A stretch of DNA of 64,000 nucleotides. Source: Antedon bifida. Its lineage: Eukaryota; Echinodermata; Crinoidea; Comatulida; Antedonidae. The notes under the pieces are model-generated. The model searched no databases, had not been told where the DNA came from, and saw nothing but the letters and a program-made list of their open reading frames with translations. Below, in pieces: positions 44,250-56,408 of this stretch. The stretch covers positions 20,521,409 through 20,585,408 of the forward strand of contig OY727093.1 of the NCBI GenBank assembly GCA_963402885.1, read 5' to 3'. Position numbers and translations under genes: made by a program. Numbering within the stretch: position 1 is the first letter of the stretch; each line of letters begins with the position of its first letter.

Positions 44250-46130
44250 TCAAAAATAAAAGGAGGAAATTGAGGGGCCATTAACAACTGATGAAATATT
44301 ACAAGTTCTAAAAAATATGAAAAACAATAAAAGTCCCGGAAAAGATGGTTTCTCCGCCGAATTCTTTAAATTTTTCTGGATTGATATTAGTGGCTACTTA
44401 GTTAGAATGCTCGATTGGGTGTATAATAACGGAAAACTATCTCAATCTCAACAAATTGGAATCATAACGCTCATACCTAAACCGAATAAACCAAGGGACC
44501 TTCTAAAAAATTGGCAACCTATATCACTATTAAGCATCACCTATAAGTTAGTGTCTGGGTGTATAGCTAATCGAATAAAGAATGTATTAACTCATATTAT
44601 AAGTAGAGAGCAAAATGGTTTTATGCCAGATAGATTTATTGCCGAAAATATTAGACTAATGAATGACATTATATGTATTGGTGAACAGTTAAAGATTCCT
44701 GGTATGCTATTATTAATTGACTTTGAAAAAGCCTTCGACTCTGTTTCACATATATTCATTGATAGAGCCATGGAAATGTTTAACTTTGGTGAGTCTATTA
44801 GAAGGTGGATTACAATCTTTTATTCAGAAATGTATTCCTCAGTTAATGCTAACTGTGCTATGTCGAATCGTTTTAAAATTAAAAGAGGCTGTAGAAAAGG
44901 GGACCCTTTTCTCCATATATTTTTCTAATTTGTGCAGAAATATTGAATAATTTAATAAAGCAAAACAACCTAATTAAGGGAGTTAAAATTAGAGATGAGA
45001 AATACACAATATCTCAATATGCAGACGACACTACCATTATACTTGATGGGTCTGAAGCATAAAATTCTCTTCTGGAGAGAGGTAATAGATGCATGGAGTA
45101 ATTTTATTTCTATTCATTATCCAAAATCTGTTGATGAGCTATTACAAATGCAAGTTTGGAATAATGAAGTAATAAGAATAGGCAACAAATTTATAAATTT
45201 GGAAAAAAGCAGGTATTTTGTTTGTTAATGATTTAATGAATGAATTTAATAAACAGCAATGAGCAATTTATGAATAAAAAAGAAATATAAAGTTAATAGG
45301 ATTAAAAGGGCTTCTTATGGAAAAATGTAAAAATTTAATGACATGTGAAATTAAAAAAACAGTTTTGCCAGATATTCCATTTCATATAAAAGTACTCTTT
45401 CAACAAAGAAAGGGTTGTCGCATTTTTTATGATGTTCTAAACAACTCATTGTTTAAATCATGGAAAGCACAAAAGAAATGGGCAGAGAATACGACCAATG
45501 GAAAACAATCTAACCATAGCTCCACATACGTGTACAATGAATATTGTTTTAATATATTTTCAATATAAAATTTTAAATACAATAATTGCAACAAATGAAC
45601 AATTATTTAAAATGAATATAAAAGAAACTTCAATGTGCTCATTTGGAGATGGTCAAATTGAAACCATTAAGCATTTGTTCTGTAATTGTCCAATTGTAAA
45701 AAAAAAATGGAACCTCCTCCAGGAAAACATTTTTGAAAAAACTGCAAATTATTTTTAGTAAAGAGAGCATAATTTTCGTATACCAAGAATTTTAATTTAA
45801 AAGCCATTAATGCAATTATTCTAATAGTAAAATCATGTATTTATAAATGTAAACTAGTTAAATGTAAGCCAACTATAAAAATTTATTTATCATCAACATT
45901 TTAAGGACAGTATTTTTAATACAAAATGGATACAATTCGAAACATTTATAAATCAAATATGAAATTGTTAGAGGTTAGAATAATTTTTATGAACCTTTAT
46001 TTAATTTAGGGCCTATAAGGAGATGGATATCTATGTTGTTTTTATTAGCTTTTATTTTAAATTTAATTTGATTATGTTTTTCCTTTGTAATGTATAATAT
46101 GATGAAATAAAAAAAAATGAAAAAAAAAAA
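44250..46130 (+). mobile_element. 5'-truncated Tx1/L1-group LINE
   Basis: Begins just before the RT domain, with no ORF1 or endonuclease, and ends in a 3' UTR with an A-rich tail (about 46105-46130), 37 bp before the next SETDB1 exon. Protein words are clearly related to, but different from, the 32302-41787 LINE, so this is a separate family of the same group. It lies in sense with SETDB1. Confidence 0.82.
44317..45758 (+). pseudogene. LINE RT and C-terminus, broken
   Basis: 44317-44928 reads NNKSPGKDGFSAEFFKFFW, NWQPISLLSITYKLVSGCIA, motif A LLIDFEKAFDSVS, motif B-like KRGCRKGDPF. A frame change near 44905 passes to SPYIFLICAEILNNLIKQ and the catalytic YADDTTIIL (about 45020). A deletion of the thumb follows: after ILDGSEA the text jumps to FWREVIDAWSNFISIHYP. 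The last part (45498-45758) has CSFGDGQIETIKHLFCNC, the LINE C-terminal zinc-like block. Confidence 0.82.
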
Positions 46131-46166
46131 TTACACTAATTGCCAGTTTTCATCTTTCAATTATAG

Positions 46167-46271
46167 TTGCAATTCTGATGCAGATTATCACACAGATAGT
46201 AGCAGTTCATCCCCACATCATATACCTAGTACAGATGAGAACAGTTTTGATGATGGATATGCAGCAACACA
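46167..46271 (+). CDS. SETDB1: SETDB1 exon: Ser/Asp-rich SET insert
   Basis: Acceptor TTCAATTATAG, donor GTAAGT. Joined in phase 2 it reads CNSDADYHTDSSSSSPHHIP and STDENSFDDGYAATQ. The low-complexity acidic/serine composition matches the linker that splits SET in this family. Weakly conserved, but the frame, phase and splice sites agree with both neighbours. Confidence 0.85.
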
Positions 46272-46279
46272 GTAAGTTT

Positions 46280-46600
46280 TACCACCCGAAAGGGGACAAA
46301 TTGCCATCAAACTTTCACGAATCTGGAAGGTAATCAATCAGGATAGGAAACGTTTTCGAGATATAAGGGGTCAAAGTTCAAAATTCAAAATATAATATGT
46401 ATAATAACCAAGTTATTAAAGCACATGTTGGTCTTAGGTATCTATTCAATCACTTGAATCTGTGATTAAGAGTCAAATGTCAATGTTGACCAATCATAGA
46501 ACTTACCTAAAAAACAAAATAGTTGACATAAGGTCAAAGTTCAACATTTTAATATGCATATTAGTTGTCCAAACTATGAGACCGATGGTTTTACAAGTAA
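46280..46600. repeat. Foldback-like repeat remnant
   Basis: GGGGTCAAAGTTCAAAATTC (46368) and AAGGTCAAAGTTCAAC (46531) recall the GGTCA-rich arms of the foldback element at 49401-55788. They lie 163 bp apart in direct order. No coding sequence. Confidence 0.4.
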
Positions 46601-46609
46601 TCAAATTAT

Positions 46610-46715
46610 TTGATCAGTAAAGTTATTTTATTTCAGTGTTCTCCCCAGGATTCACATCAAGCATCACGCTTCAAAGGCCTGGGGAGAACACTGTATTTGA
46701 TATAACTTTGATTAA
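46610..46715. mobile_element. Tiny hairpin element with CAGTG...CACTG ends
   Basis: CAGTGTTCTCCCCAGG (from 46634) is repeated inverted (CCTGGGGAGAACACTG, to 46693) around 28 bp. The pairing extends weakly outwards (TAAAGTTATTTTATTT). The ends look like hAT TIRs; no exact 8-bp duplication was found. Confidence 0.55.
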
Positions 46716-47440
46716 TATAATTATAATACTGTAATTAATCAAATCAGACTGTTAAAATGTTATGCTCACCTTAAATAAAATAAATGGTTAAAGCAAAATA
46801 AAACTTCTAACTAAAAATTCATTTTTCAAAGATTGGTCAGAACATAGTGGCAGGCCTGCAATATACATTTTGAGGCTGTCCAATAAACTGATTTGATCTG
46901 CTTCTTTATGTTGGCAATATATCTTTTTTTTTATTTTTCTAGGCACTCAGATAACTGAGAATAGGGACTTTATGAATAATTTATGCATGAGCTTTAAACT
47001 AATTTTCGTCTTATTTTTTTGAGGACAAGAAAGTTAACATTTTATCGTTTATGAAGAACAACTAGAAATAATTGCATATAACCTTAAATATACAGTTCAA
47101 ATTAAACTTAAAAGTGGAATTTTCGAAAATAACAATTGAACTTCTAATTTAATTGTTTAACGAAATAACATTTTTATTGGATTAAAATGGCTGTGTTAAA
47201 AGCAATAAAAAAACATGGCGTTTTAATGCGTGGCCCCTCGCTAGGAAGACTAGGCCTATGCTGTATCACCAGAGAGAAGCTATTCAGAAGGGTGCAGCGA
47301 GACAGGGGAGGGAGAGAGATACTGCCGATCGTCTTCGCGCAAGGGTGCGTAACTAATAAATGGCTATGTCGGCTGTTTATGATTTTACGCTCTAGAAAAA
47401 AGGATATCCGTCGTCCTTTGTTGAAAAAGTTATAAAATGT
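46716..47440. other. Gene-free intron stretch
   Basis: AT-rich; ORF at 47187-47435 (82 aa, Arg/Leu-rich) matches nothing known and lacks support. Confidence 0.4.
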
Positions 47441-48532
47441 TATGTTAACACATTTAGAGATACGCGAGACACAAAAATTGGAGAAGGAAATTTAGATGCG
47501 TAGAATCAAGATGCACTCTCTTTTAAATGTGGTGAACTATGACAAAAAAAAAGATAGGCACAATTTTAACATAAATTCATATCTACAAGTTAACAGCTTC
47601 CAGAAACATGGTATTACTTTTCATTCTCAGAAGCTATAACAGATTGAAATTTACTGTATAGATGAAATTAAGTGACCCACATTATGTAAATTGTTAGACA
47701 TGATGATAAAATTTAAAATATTTTTTAATGATACGAAAGATAATTGATTGACATAACATCCGAGAGGTAACAATTTTGCATGAATTCATTTTTACAACTT
47801 ACCTGCTTGCATAATAATTTTTTTAAATGGGGATCACCTTTGATCCTGAGGAGCTATAATAGATTCAAAATAGGTATAGTTTTGTCAACTTTTTCAACTA
47901 AAAGGCGTGCAAATTGTCTAATTCAACATGTTCGTATAGCGTAATTTAAAGTGGACATGGTTTTTTTTTAAAAGGACTTAGAAAGGCTGGAAAAAGTAGT
48001 TCAAGTGAACCGTACGCATAAAAAAGTACATGTTCGTGGGAATTTTTGACATAAAATATCATGATTCGCGTAAAAATTGATTAGAAATTAATTTATAAAT
48101 TAAAGTTTTACCAAGTGTCAATAAAAAATAACTTTTAGTTTTTATTCTATGATCAAACATAAAATTTCATAAATCGCACGTAATTGATGATGTGCAACTT
48201 TTCATACTCTGTGAGCACAGTACGCTTAAAATATTTCGTGCGCGTGGGAATTTTTGACATGCGCAAAATGTCATGATTCGCGTAGAAGTTGATTAGAAAT
48301 TAATTTTTCACATTTTAACATTTTAAATGCGCACAAAGTGTCAATAAAAAATAATGTTTGGTTTTTAATATATGGAGAATCATTGAAATTAATAAAATCT
48401 GGTGTAAGTCACGTTGTGCAACTTTGACATCTTTAAAAAATAAATGCTGCCCAACTTCATATAAATGTCCATATGTTGACAAAGTTATGAAATGTTATGT
48501 TAACACATTTTAGAGATATGCGAGCCACAAAA
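47440..48532 (-). mobile_element. Helitron2-like element, ends lost, strongly diverged
   Basis: Carries family words in order: GATGCACTCTCTTTTAAATG (47510), CAGCTTCCAGAAAC (47593), TCCTGAGGAGCTATAA (47848) and GTGGGAATTTTTGAC (48035 and 48246). The second half repeats near 48200-48500, which suggests an internal duplication. It is followed directly by the next copy. Confidence 0.6.
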
Positions 48533-50402
48533 AATGACATGAACTCGTCACTTTGACGAGTTAGTTATCCACACGACAAATGCCACATGCATGTTGGAGT
48601 ATTGCACACAGAAAAGGATTAAAAGGACCATTATGACCTGAACTGAAGAATATGATATGTTGTTAGTTCCTGAATTCTGTCTATTTTGTGTCATATACTA
48701 TATACAGTGTAGAATAGGTGAAATTACACAACCCGCCATTTATTCCAATTTTTAACATGGTGACGGTATAAAAATGAAACACTAAGATAGCAATTTCGGA
48801 AGGAAATTATCTCAGCAACAACATATTAACTTAAAAGTGAGATGCGCTCTCTTTTAAACACGACAAACATTTACGAAAGAGATGAAAATCCGACTTTTTG
48901 AATTCAGCTGGCCATATGATGACGGCATGACATCAGATTTGTGAATGAATTCATATCTACAATTCAACAACTTTCATAATAAGTTTTTTAACTTTTCATT
49001 CCGAGGAGCTATAAAAGATTGAAAAATACTGTATATGAAATTAAGTAACTCATGTTATTCTAATTTTTTGATAAGAAAACGTAATAAAAATTAATATTGC
49101 ATTTGAAAAAAAATTTATTGAGAAAGAACATATTTAGTTTGAATAATTTTGGGCACGTAAAAGCGCTCTCTTTTGAACGAGAGATAGATGAAAAATTAAA
49201 GTTTAACATGCATGTGTGTCGTTATTTTGCAATTAAAGTTGATCAAAATGAATGAAATCTACTAAAGAAGGTATGAAAAACAAAAATCAAATGCAAAAAC
49301 CATTTTTTCTACGCTTTGTACAAGCTGCGCACAAGTGCGTGCTGAAAGTGCAAACAATTTTGAAATGCTCAAAATTGATTTTGATTTAAATTTTTCCTAT
49401 TTACTCTAGTAGCTAGATCAACTTTCGTATGCACTTTGAGGTATACAGAGAATTTGACTTCAGAAATTGGTTTAGGATGGTCAAACAATCAATTTTGGCT
49501 TGGTTGCACATTTTGAAAATGTGCCGAAAGGTCAAAAGGTCAGGGTGAAAGGTTATAATACCAAACACCAACATGTCCTTAAAATAAAATTGATCTGAAG
49601 GTATACATTTATATTCAGTCTAATGGGACATTTTAGTCAAAAATGACCGGAAATGCCATTTCTGACCTTTGACCCACAACCCAGGGCATGTATGTATCTC
49701 CGTAACTACTGGTCGTAGACACTTGAATTTGGTCTTAAATTGTTCAAAATATACATTTTGTTATTGGTTACACATTTTGAAAAATGTCAAAGGGTCAGGG
49801 TCAAGACAAATATAAATAGGTACTTGTATCTCGGCAATCACTGGTCGCAGCAAGTCAATGTTGGTCTCAAAATGTTCAGAAGGCATGCATTCATATTCAG
49901 TCTAATGGGGCATTTTAGTCAAAAATGATCAGAAATGCCCTTTCTGAACTTTGACCCACATACAAGGGCATCTTCATATCTCTGTAAGTACTGGTTTTAG
50001 AAACTTAAATTTGGTATCAAATTGTTCGAAATATACAGACATTCATTCTAAAAGAACATTTGGTTAAAAGATGACCAGAAATACTATTACTTACTAATGT
50101 TATGTTAAAAACATATCTCTACACAACTTATCCTTGGACAGTAATGTTATGCAATAACTTATGCTTTAAATTGTTTCATTATAGGATTTAAAACAAATCC
50201 TTTACTGTTTGTAATTGTATTTTGCTTATAATAATGCTAGAAGGTATTGTTGACCCCCGAGGACGATCAAACATTTTGATAGAAACGTCGTTTTTTGGGG
50301 AACATTTATTTTTTGTTTTGTTGGTGTAATATGGTAACATGTATAATCAAATAAATACTACCTACAGCAAATATAAAAAAAAATACAGCACAATTAATAT
50401 GA

Positions 50403-51537
50403 ACAAGTCCAACAGCCATAAGTTGCGTGCTCTCAGAAAAAAATGAACTTTCAAAAAGTAATGTACTTTAAAACAGTTCAAAAAGTACAGAAAAGCGATA
50501 AAACTCATAGTGATACCGGACCGACAGACAGACCGACCGACCGACATAGTGAACTATTGAGTCACGTCCACACGACTAAAAAGTGATACAAAATGTTTGG
50601 TAAATTGTAGATTATGGTAGGCATTGAAATTTGTTGTGATACAATTATTAGTCGTGTGCAACGCAACTCTACAGCTCACTATGTTGGTCGGTTGGTCGGT
50701 AAACACTAACTCCAATTTGAGCACGCGACTGCAGCCATTTATATGGCCTTGTTGTGTATATGCATGTGGCGGGCCGTTTAAATCGAAGGAAGGGGTGAGA
50801 GTAGGAGGATTATATTCAAAGCGGGTGTTTATTTTAATAAATACTCTAATTTTAATAATAATAGGTAATTCGTTTCTCACTGATAGAAGGTACTTTACAT
50901 GATGCATTTTCCTCTTTATGCTTTTGTAACAAAGTGTTTCTGTCTTTTAGATTAAAACGAATAATAAGAATAACGAATCCTCTCCAGGTGCCAGTATAAT
51001 GATATAAAACAATGACACATCATTATCCTGAGACACTATATGAGACATAATTACACAATTGTTATGAATCTTCATTCTATCATCTGTTTGTTTGTAAATA
51101 CAATTTGTCAACAATCAACACTGTCTTTTCCATATACAGTATATGCCAATACATATAGTTTCATTACTATTGTACAATATGTCCAGCTTTCCTAAAAAGA
51201 CCCTTGTGTACTGTAGTGTGTTGTAGTATGATTTTATCATGATCTATAACATTTTAAAATACACTTCTGATGCTTTTATTGTCAATGCACTTAGTACTTA
51301 AGTAAAGTTTCTAGTGGATATTGATAATAAATCTCCAGAAATATATGTTGTTTTATTATGTACACTGAGAACATACGTGTAAATGTATAATTTGTCGGTG
51401 ACATTCAAAAATATTATACAACAGTGTCATACAGAATGATGAGAATGAATTGGTCTATATAGTTGTCTCCGATACCTTTTCAATATCATGATTGTACTTG
51501 CACCCGGATGAAGGAGGTTTAATCCAGTTATTCTTAT
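50403..51537. other. Loop region of the foldback element
   Basis: Contains a CCGA/CAGA tandem (50519-50545), two mirror ORFs at 50554-50907 (minus) and 50624-50902 (plus) that cannot both be real, and AT-rich sequence. No transposase motif was recognised. The plus-strand ORF has a hydrophobic start (MKFVVIQLLVVCNATL) but resembles nothing I know. Confidence 0.4.
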
Positions 51538-51584
51538 TACGATATTAATTGTGTTGTATTTTTTTCATATTATTTATTTGATTA

Positions 51585-53149
51585 CCGTAGTTCCTCGGGT
51601 ATAATCCCACCTCGAGTATAATCCCACCCCCGACTTTACGATTACCTTCGCACGCAAGCATATCCCCGGGCAAAGTCCCAGTGTATAATTTATCATTAGG
51701 ACAGAGGTAGGCCTAGCTAGCTAGGCCGACGTCGATTTTTTTAAAAGAAATTCTCACCAAAAAATGGAGTAATTTCTCTGAATTCGGCTGACTTAAAACT
51801 CATCAAACATTGGCCATCGTAAAGTTGAATACAACCTTAATATCATCGCCCCGATGGGCCGATCATCGCGTTCTGCACATCATGCATTCGCCGTGTACAT
51901 TCTGCCTTGTTTACACTACTGCATGCTTGATTACCATAAACAGAGCCATATATATAAAGAGTTACGACATTGGATTATAGTCACGTGATATGCAGATCAA
52001 TTTGTGTCAAACTTGTCTTCGTTAATGCATGTAAAGTATAGGAGCAAGAAAATACTTTAAACTTTTTCTTATATTTAAAAAAATGTAATTGCACATCTAA
52101 CGGTGAAATATTGATGTGCACAGCGTACAGAAGTACTTGCGGCAAAGAATATTGCGCGCGCGTGCGCTAGTACATTATAAAGTTCGATTGATTGATTTTG
52201 GAACGAAACATCCCATAACTACGTCCTATTAATAACAATTATGTAATATTTTCAATTCATAATGCATGCTTTGATGACTAAATAAAATAATAAAGTGTCG
52301 TGGATATATTTGTTAATATATTGAATAGGGTATGAACAATATTAAAATAATAAAGGCAAATTATTACAAATGAAATGATGAACGAGTCTCTGAAAGTTTG
52401 TGTCAAAAACACACAGAGATCCATATACTGTATAAAAAGAGGGGTGAATTTGTGTGTTTTTTGTATTGGTTCATGCTTTGATGTATCCTGACTTGCATGT
52501 AGGCCCTAGCATTTATTCTTTTGTTATTATAGACACAATATATATATGTTACCAAATTAATACCATTAATAAAATTAATTACTAAAATAAAAACGGAATA
52601 CAAGCGTTATTCATAGACAAAAAAATCTAAAAATAATGCATGAACTATAGGAAAACGCTAAACAAAAGAGACACGCGCGCCCTCAGCGTGCGAATTCTTT
52701 GACACAAAAATGGCTTCTAATTTGTAACTCTTTATATAATATGGCTCTGACCATAAAAGAAACACACCGCCCTCTAGACCGACCGGAGCAGTACTGTAGC
52801 TCGTGTCACATGCAACAACATGCGATTTGCACAGAGCTCGAGCGTGGGGAATCGGGAGAGACGGAGAACTCGTATGATTTCATGTCGATATTATTTAGGA
52901 AGCCAGGCCTAAATCACATTTTAAGTAGAAATCTGGGAGAAAATCTATACAGTAGGCATAGACCAATTAGGCCGCCTAGGCCTAGATGACCTGGCAGTCT
53001 ATATAGCTTTAGATAGCCTAAATCGTAGCCAGAAGAAATATTGTCATTTTCAGTTCATGCACCGGGAAATCCTCGGGTATAGTCCCATCTCCCAAATTCG
53101 GGCAAATTTCACGTACAAGGGGGGTGGGATTATACCCGGGGAACTACGG
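51585..53149. mobile_element. TIR DNA element with TA target, Tc1/mariner-like size class
   Basis: Ends CCGTAGTTCCTCGGGTATAA and its inverse TTATACCCGGGGAACTACGG. TA lies on both sides (51583-51584 and 53150-53151). The other arm of the foldback gives the empty site: inverted, it reads ATTTGATTATACATG without the element, where this arm has ATTTGAT-TA-element-TA-TACATG. It contains another transposon; net length is about 0.75 kb. No transposase. Confidence 0.85.
51941..52749. mobile_element. hAT-like non-autonomous element with 8-bp target duplication
   Basis: Starts CAGAGCCATATATATAAAG and ends CTTTATATAATATGGCTCTG. The identical 8-mer ACCATAAA flanks both sides (51933-51940 and 52750-52757). 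CAGAG ends plus an 8-bp duplication fit the hAT superfamily. 809 bp, with no transposase; ORFs inside (52403-52603 and 52699-52989) are unrecognised. Confidence 0.8.
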
Positions 53150-53523
53150 TATACATGTTACCATATTACACCAACAAAACAAAAAATAAATGTTCCCCTA
53201 AATTGAGTTGAAAATCTACCAATGAAATCAGAAATTGTGTTGTAAAACTCTTTATAATATCTTCCTAAGATAGAAATATGGAACAATATCGTAATAGTGA
53301 AAACTATGTTATCAAATTTACATTTTGCGGTACATCTGAGATAGATCAGGTAGGTATCCAAGGCAGAGATTTGTCCTGAAGTTTTTCCATTGTGCTCGCC
53401 TATGTCAGAATTAACCATAATTTATATATAGATGAAACCATTTAAAGCATCAGTTATTGCATAACATTTATATAAGAATAAGTTGTGTAGTAGGTATGTT
53501 TTTTGTTTGAAACATTAGTATAA

Positions 53524-55112
53524 TTAGTTATCCGCTTGGTAGAGCGGATAACTCCTTGTTATTGTATGGGATCAATATTTTTTTTTGTATTATTCTTGTT
53601 TCCTTCCTTCCTTTTTGTGAGTCACGTTTCTCTAAAATGTGTAAACATAACATTTCATAACTTTGACAACATATGGGATTTACGTGAAGTTGTGCACCTC
53701 CTATTTTTGAATGACGTCATAGTTGCGCAACGTGACTTACGCGCAATTTTATGAATTTCAATGATTGATTATAGATTAAAAACCAAAAGTCATTTAGTAT
53801 TGACACTTTGACAAAATTTAAGTCATATCAGGGGCAAACTTTCTACGGATTAAAAATGGCATGTTTCACAAGAAGTTACGCGCGCACGCGCATTTAAAAT
53901 TTCAAAATGCGCAAAATTAATTTCTAATCAACTTTTTATGCGTTTCTTGTCATTTTGAGCATGTCAAAAATTCCCACGTACGCGCAATTTTTTACGCACG
54001 CGGTGCGCACGTAGCGTTAAAAACATATTTTTTTCTCTTGAATTATATTTTTCACGTCTTCCCTAGTAATTTTGAAAACAATTTAGACCTTTTCCAGTTT
54101 AAATAACGCCATACGAACACGTTGAATTAGACAATTCGTGCACGTTTTTTATGAAAAAGCTTAAAAAATCGTCAAAATTATGTATTTTTTTAAACAGTCA
54201 TAGTTTCTAAAGTAAACCGTGAACCGTTTATTTTTATTACAAAATCTAGAAGTTGATGAGTTGTAGATATCGGATCATGCATCGATAAGGCTAAAAAAAC
54301 ATTGTGACGTCATCGTATGGCCACAGGAATGTAAAATATAGGATTTTTGTCTCTTTCGTTATTGCTCATCACATTCAATGGAGCGCATCACACTTAACAG
54401 TATTCCTTTTTCTCCTACATTTATATATTGTGTAGGTCAATCAACTTTCTTTAGCATGAGATGAAAATATTTTAATTTTTATGATGTCATCATGCCTAAA
54501 AATTTGTATTACGTGGGTCATTAATTTCATCTTTACAGTAAATTTTAATCTGTAATAGCTCGTAAGAATAAAATGTGATCACGATTAAAACGTTTTCTGG
54601 AAGCTATTGGATTGTAGATACGAATTCATGTAAACATTTTGCCAATCGGATGTTGTGACGTCATCATATGGCCAGTTGAATAAAAAAAAGTCGTATTTTC
54701 ATATTTTGCGTAATAGTTCATCACATTTAAAAGGGTGCGCATCTATATTTTACGTATTCAAATTTCTTCTACGCGTTAATATGTTGTTCCTGAGATAATT
54801 TCCTTCAGAAATTGCTATTTAAGTGTTTCATTTTGATACCGTCGCCATGTTAAAAATTGGAATAAATGGCGGGTCCCGTAATTTCACCTATTCTACACTG
54901 TATGTAATATGTATACAGATTATACTGTTTGCATGTATATACTATATGACACAAATTGACAGAATTCAGCACTAACAGCATATCATATTCTTCAGTTCTT
55001 GTCATAATGCCATAATCTTTATCTGTGTGCAATATTCCAACGTATGACGTGCACGTGGCGTTTGTCGTTGTGCGGATAACTAACTCGTCAAAGTGACGAG
55101 TTTCATGTCTAG
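53524..55112 (+). mobile_element. Complete Helitron2-like element, AGTTATCC type
   Basis: 5' end TTAGTTATCCGCTTGG, forming hairpin AGTTATCCGC/GCGGATAACT (53526-53552). 3' side: GCGGATAACT just before hairpin AACTCGTCA-AAG-TGACGAGTT, then TCATGT, CTAG (55109-55112), T. Length 1589 bp. TGACGTCA at 53712, 54305 and 54656, with a one-base variant near 54482, again shows a ~176-bp step. It sits in the right arm of the foldback; the left arm shows the uninterrupted target (ACTATTACTTACTAATG, inverted). Confidence 0.87.
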
Positions 55113-56012
55113 TTAATAGTATTTCTGATCATCTTTTCACCAAATTTTCTGTTAAAATGAATGTAAATATGTATATTTCCAACAATTTGATACCAAAGGT
55201 CAAAGGTCAGAAATTGCATTTCTTATCATTTTTCACTAAAATATCCCATTAGACTGAATATGAATGCATGCCTTCTCAACATTTTGAGACTAAAATTGAC
55301 TTGCTGCGACCAGTGGTTGCCGAGATACAAGTGCCTATTTATATTTGTTCATATAATCCTTGACCCTGACCCTTTGACCTTTTATAACATTTTTCAAAAT
55401 CGGCAACAAATAACAAAATGTATATTGCGAACAATAACAAAACAAGACCTAATTTAAGTGTCTACGAGATACATGTCTTGGGTAGTAGGTCAAAGGTCAT
55501 AAATGGCATTTTCGGTCATTTTTTACTATAATGTCCCATTAGACTGAATATAAATGTATACCTTCTGATCAATTTGTGATCAAAATTACCTTTCTGTGAC
55601 CAGTGGTTGTCGAGATTTAAGGACATTGGTGTTTGATATTATAACCTTTCACCCTGACCTGTTGACCTTTCCCCACATTTTCAAAATATGTAACCAAACC
55701 AAAAATGATTGACCATCCTAACCCAATCTGAAGTCAAATTCTCTGGACCTCAAAGTGCATACGAAAGTTGATCTAGCTACTAGAGTAATTTTGAAACTTT
55801 AAATTCGCGTAATTTTTTGCATATCACGCTATTTTTATTATGTTTAAATTATGAACAACCATAAAATTTCATATAATCATGTGTAGCTTACGCTGTGCAA
55901 CTGTCAAATAATGAAGTTTCCTGCACATCTATAGATACAAGTGAAACAAATTTCATGGAAGGAAAGAAGATTAAGATAGAAAAAAAAAATCCTGACAATC
56001 ACAAGGGGTTAA

Positions 56013-56408
56013 CCATACTTTAAATAGGATATCATCTTCAATTATTAATTCATTAGTTTCTTGGTCCATGTTGTCGACCACATGTTTTGCAGTTGAATGT
56101 TTGTTTACGCTGCTTGTTCTGTTGCCTTCACAAGCAATCAAAAGTGGGTGAATAACAGAAGCAAAATGTATATAATATCAATCTGCACCCAATGCACTGG
56201 TATTTATAGTGGGCCACCTAAATTATTGGAATCAATTATTTTTTACCATTTTAAAGATTATCTTAATAGGCCCATATTTATTTTTACATAAATTAAAATG
56301 CATTTTTTGCCCTTAAATCAGATAAAAAAACTTAGGGAAAGTGTCTTTAAACTACTAACACTAAATACAATTTTGATTTAATACTACTTTTTGTGTTGTC
56401 TCTTTAAG
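56013..56408. other. Last part of intron 7: no gene
   Basis: 56275-56352 matches 6915-6990 (miniature-element end, AGTGTCTTTAA). The acceptor TCTCTTTAAG follows. Confidence 0.45.

Larger units (their letters stand above)
49401..55788. mobile_element. Foldback element with ~1-kb inverted arms
   Basis: The left arm starts ACTCTAGTAGCTAGATCAAC. The right arm ends with its inverse, GTTGATCTAGCTACTAGAGT. Inverse similarity continues to about 50402 on the left and 51538 on the right. The arms are built of roughly 280-bp units with TGACCTTTGACCC-type words. Between the arms lies a loop of about 1.1 kb (50403-51537). Without the later insertions the element is about 3.2 kb. No transposase was recognised. 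The target duplication is not resolved. Confidence 0.82.
48533..56012 (-). mobile_element. Helitron2-like element split by a foldback element (outer shell of nest 2)
   Basis: The left part (48533-49400) starts with the ACTCGTCA-CTT-TGACGAGT hairpin (CTAG decayed to ATGA), then AGTTATCC and the TACAGT block. The right part (55789-56012) continues with the family words TTTTGAAACTTTAAATTCGC, AGTTTCCTGCACATCTATAG and AATCCTGACAATCACAAGGG. In intact copies these two parts adjoin. The GGATAACC terminus is worn. Confidence 0.75.

Noticed and set aside
50519-50550. CCGA/CAGA tandem as a regulatory array
   Set aside because: A short microsatellite of fewer than ten units; nothing else supports a function.
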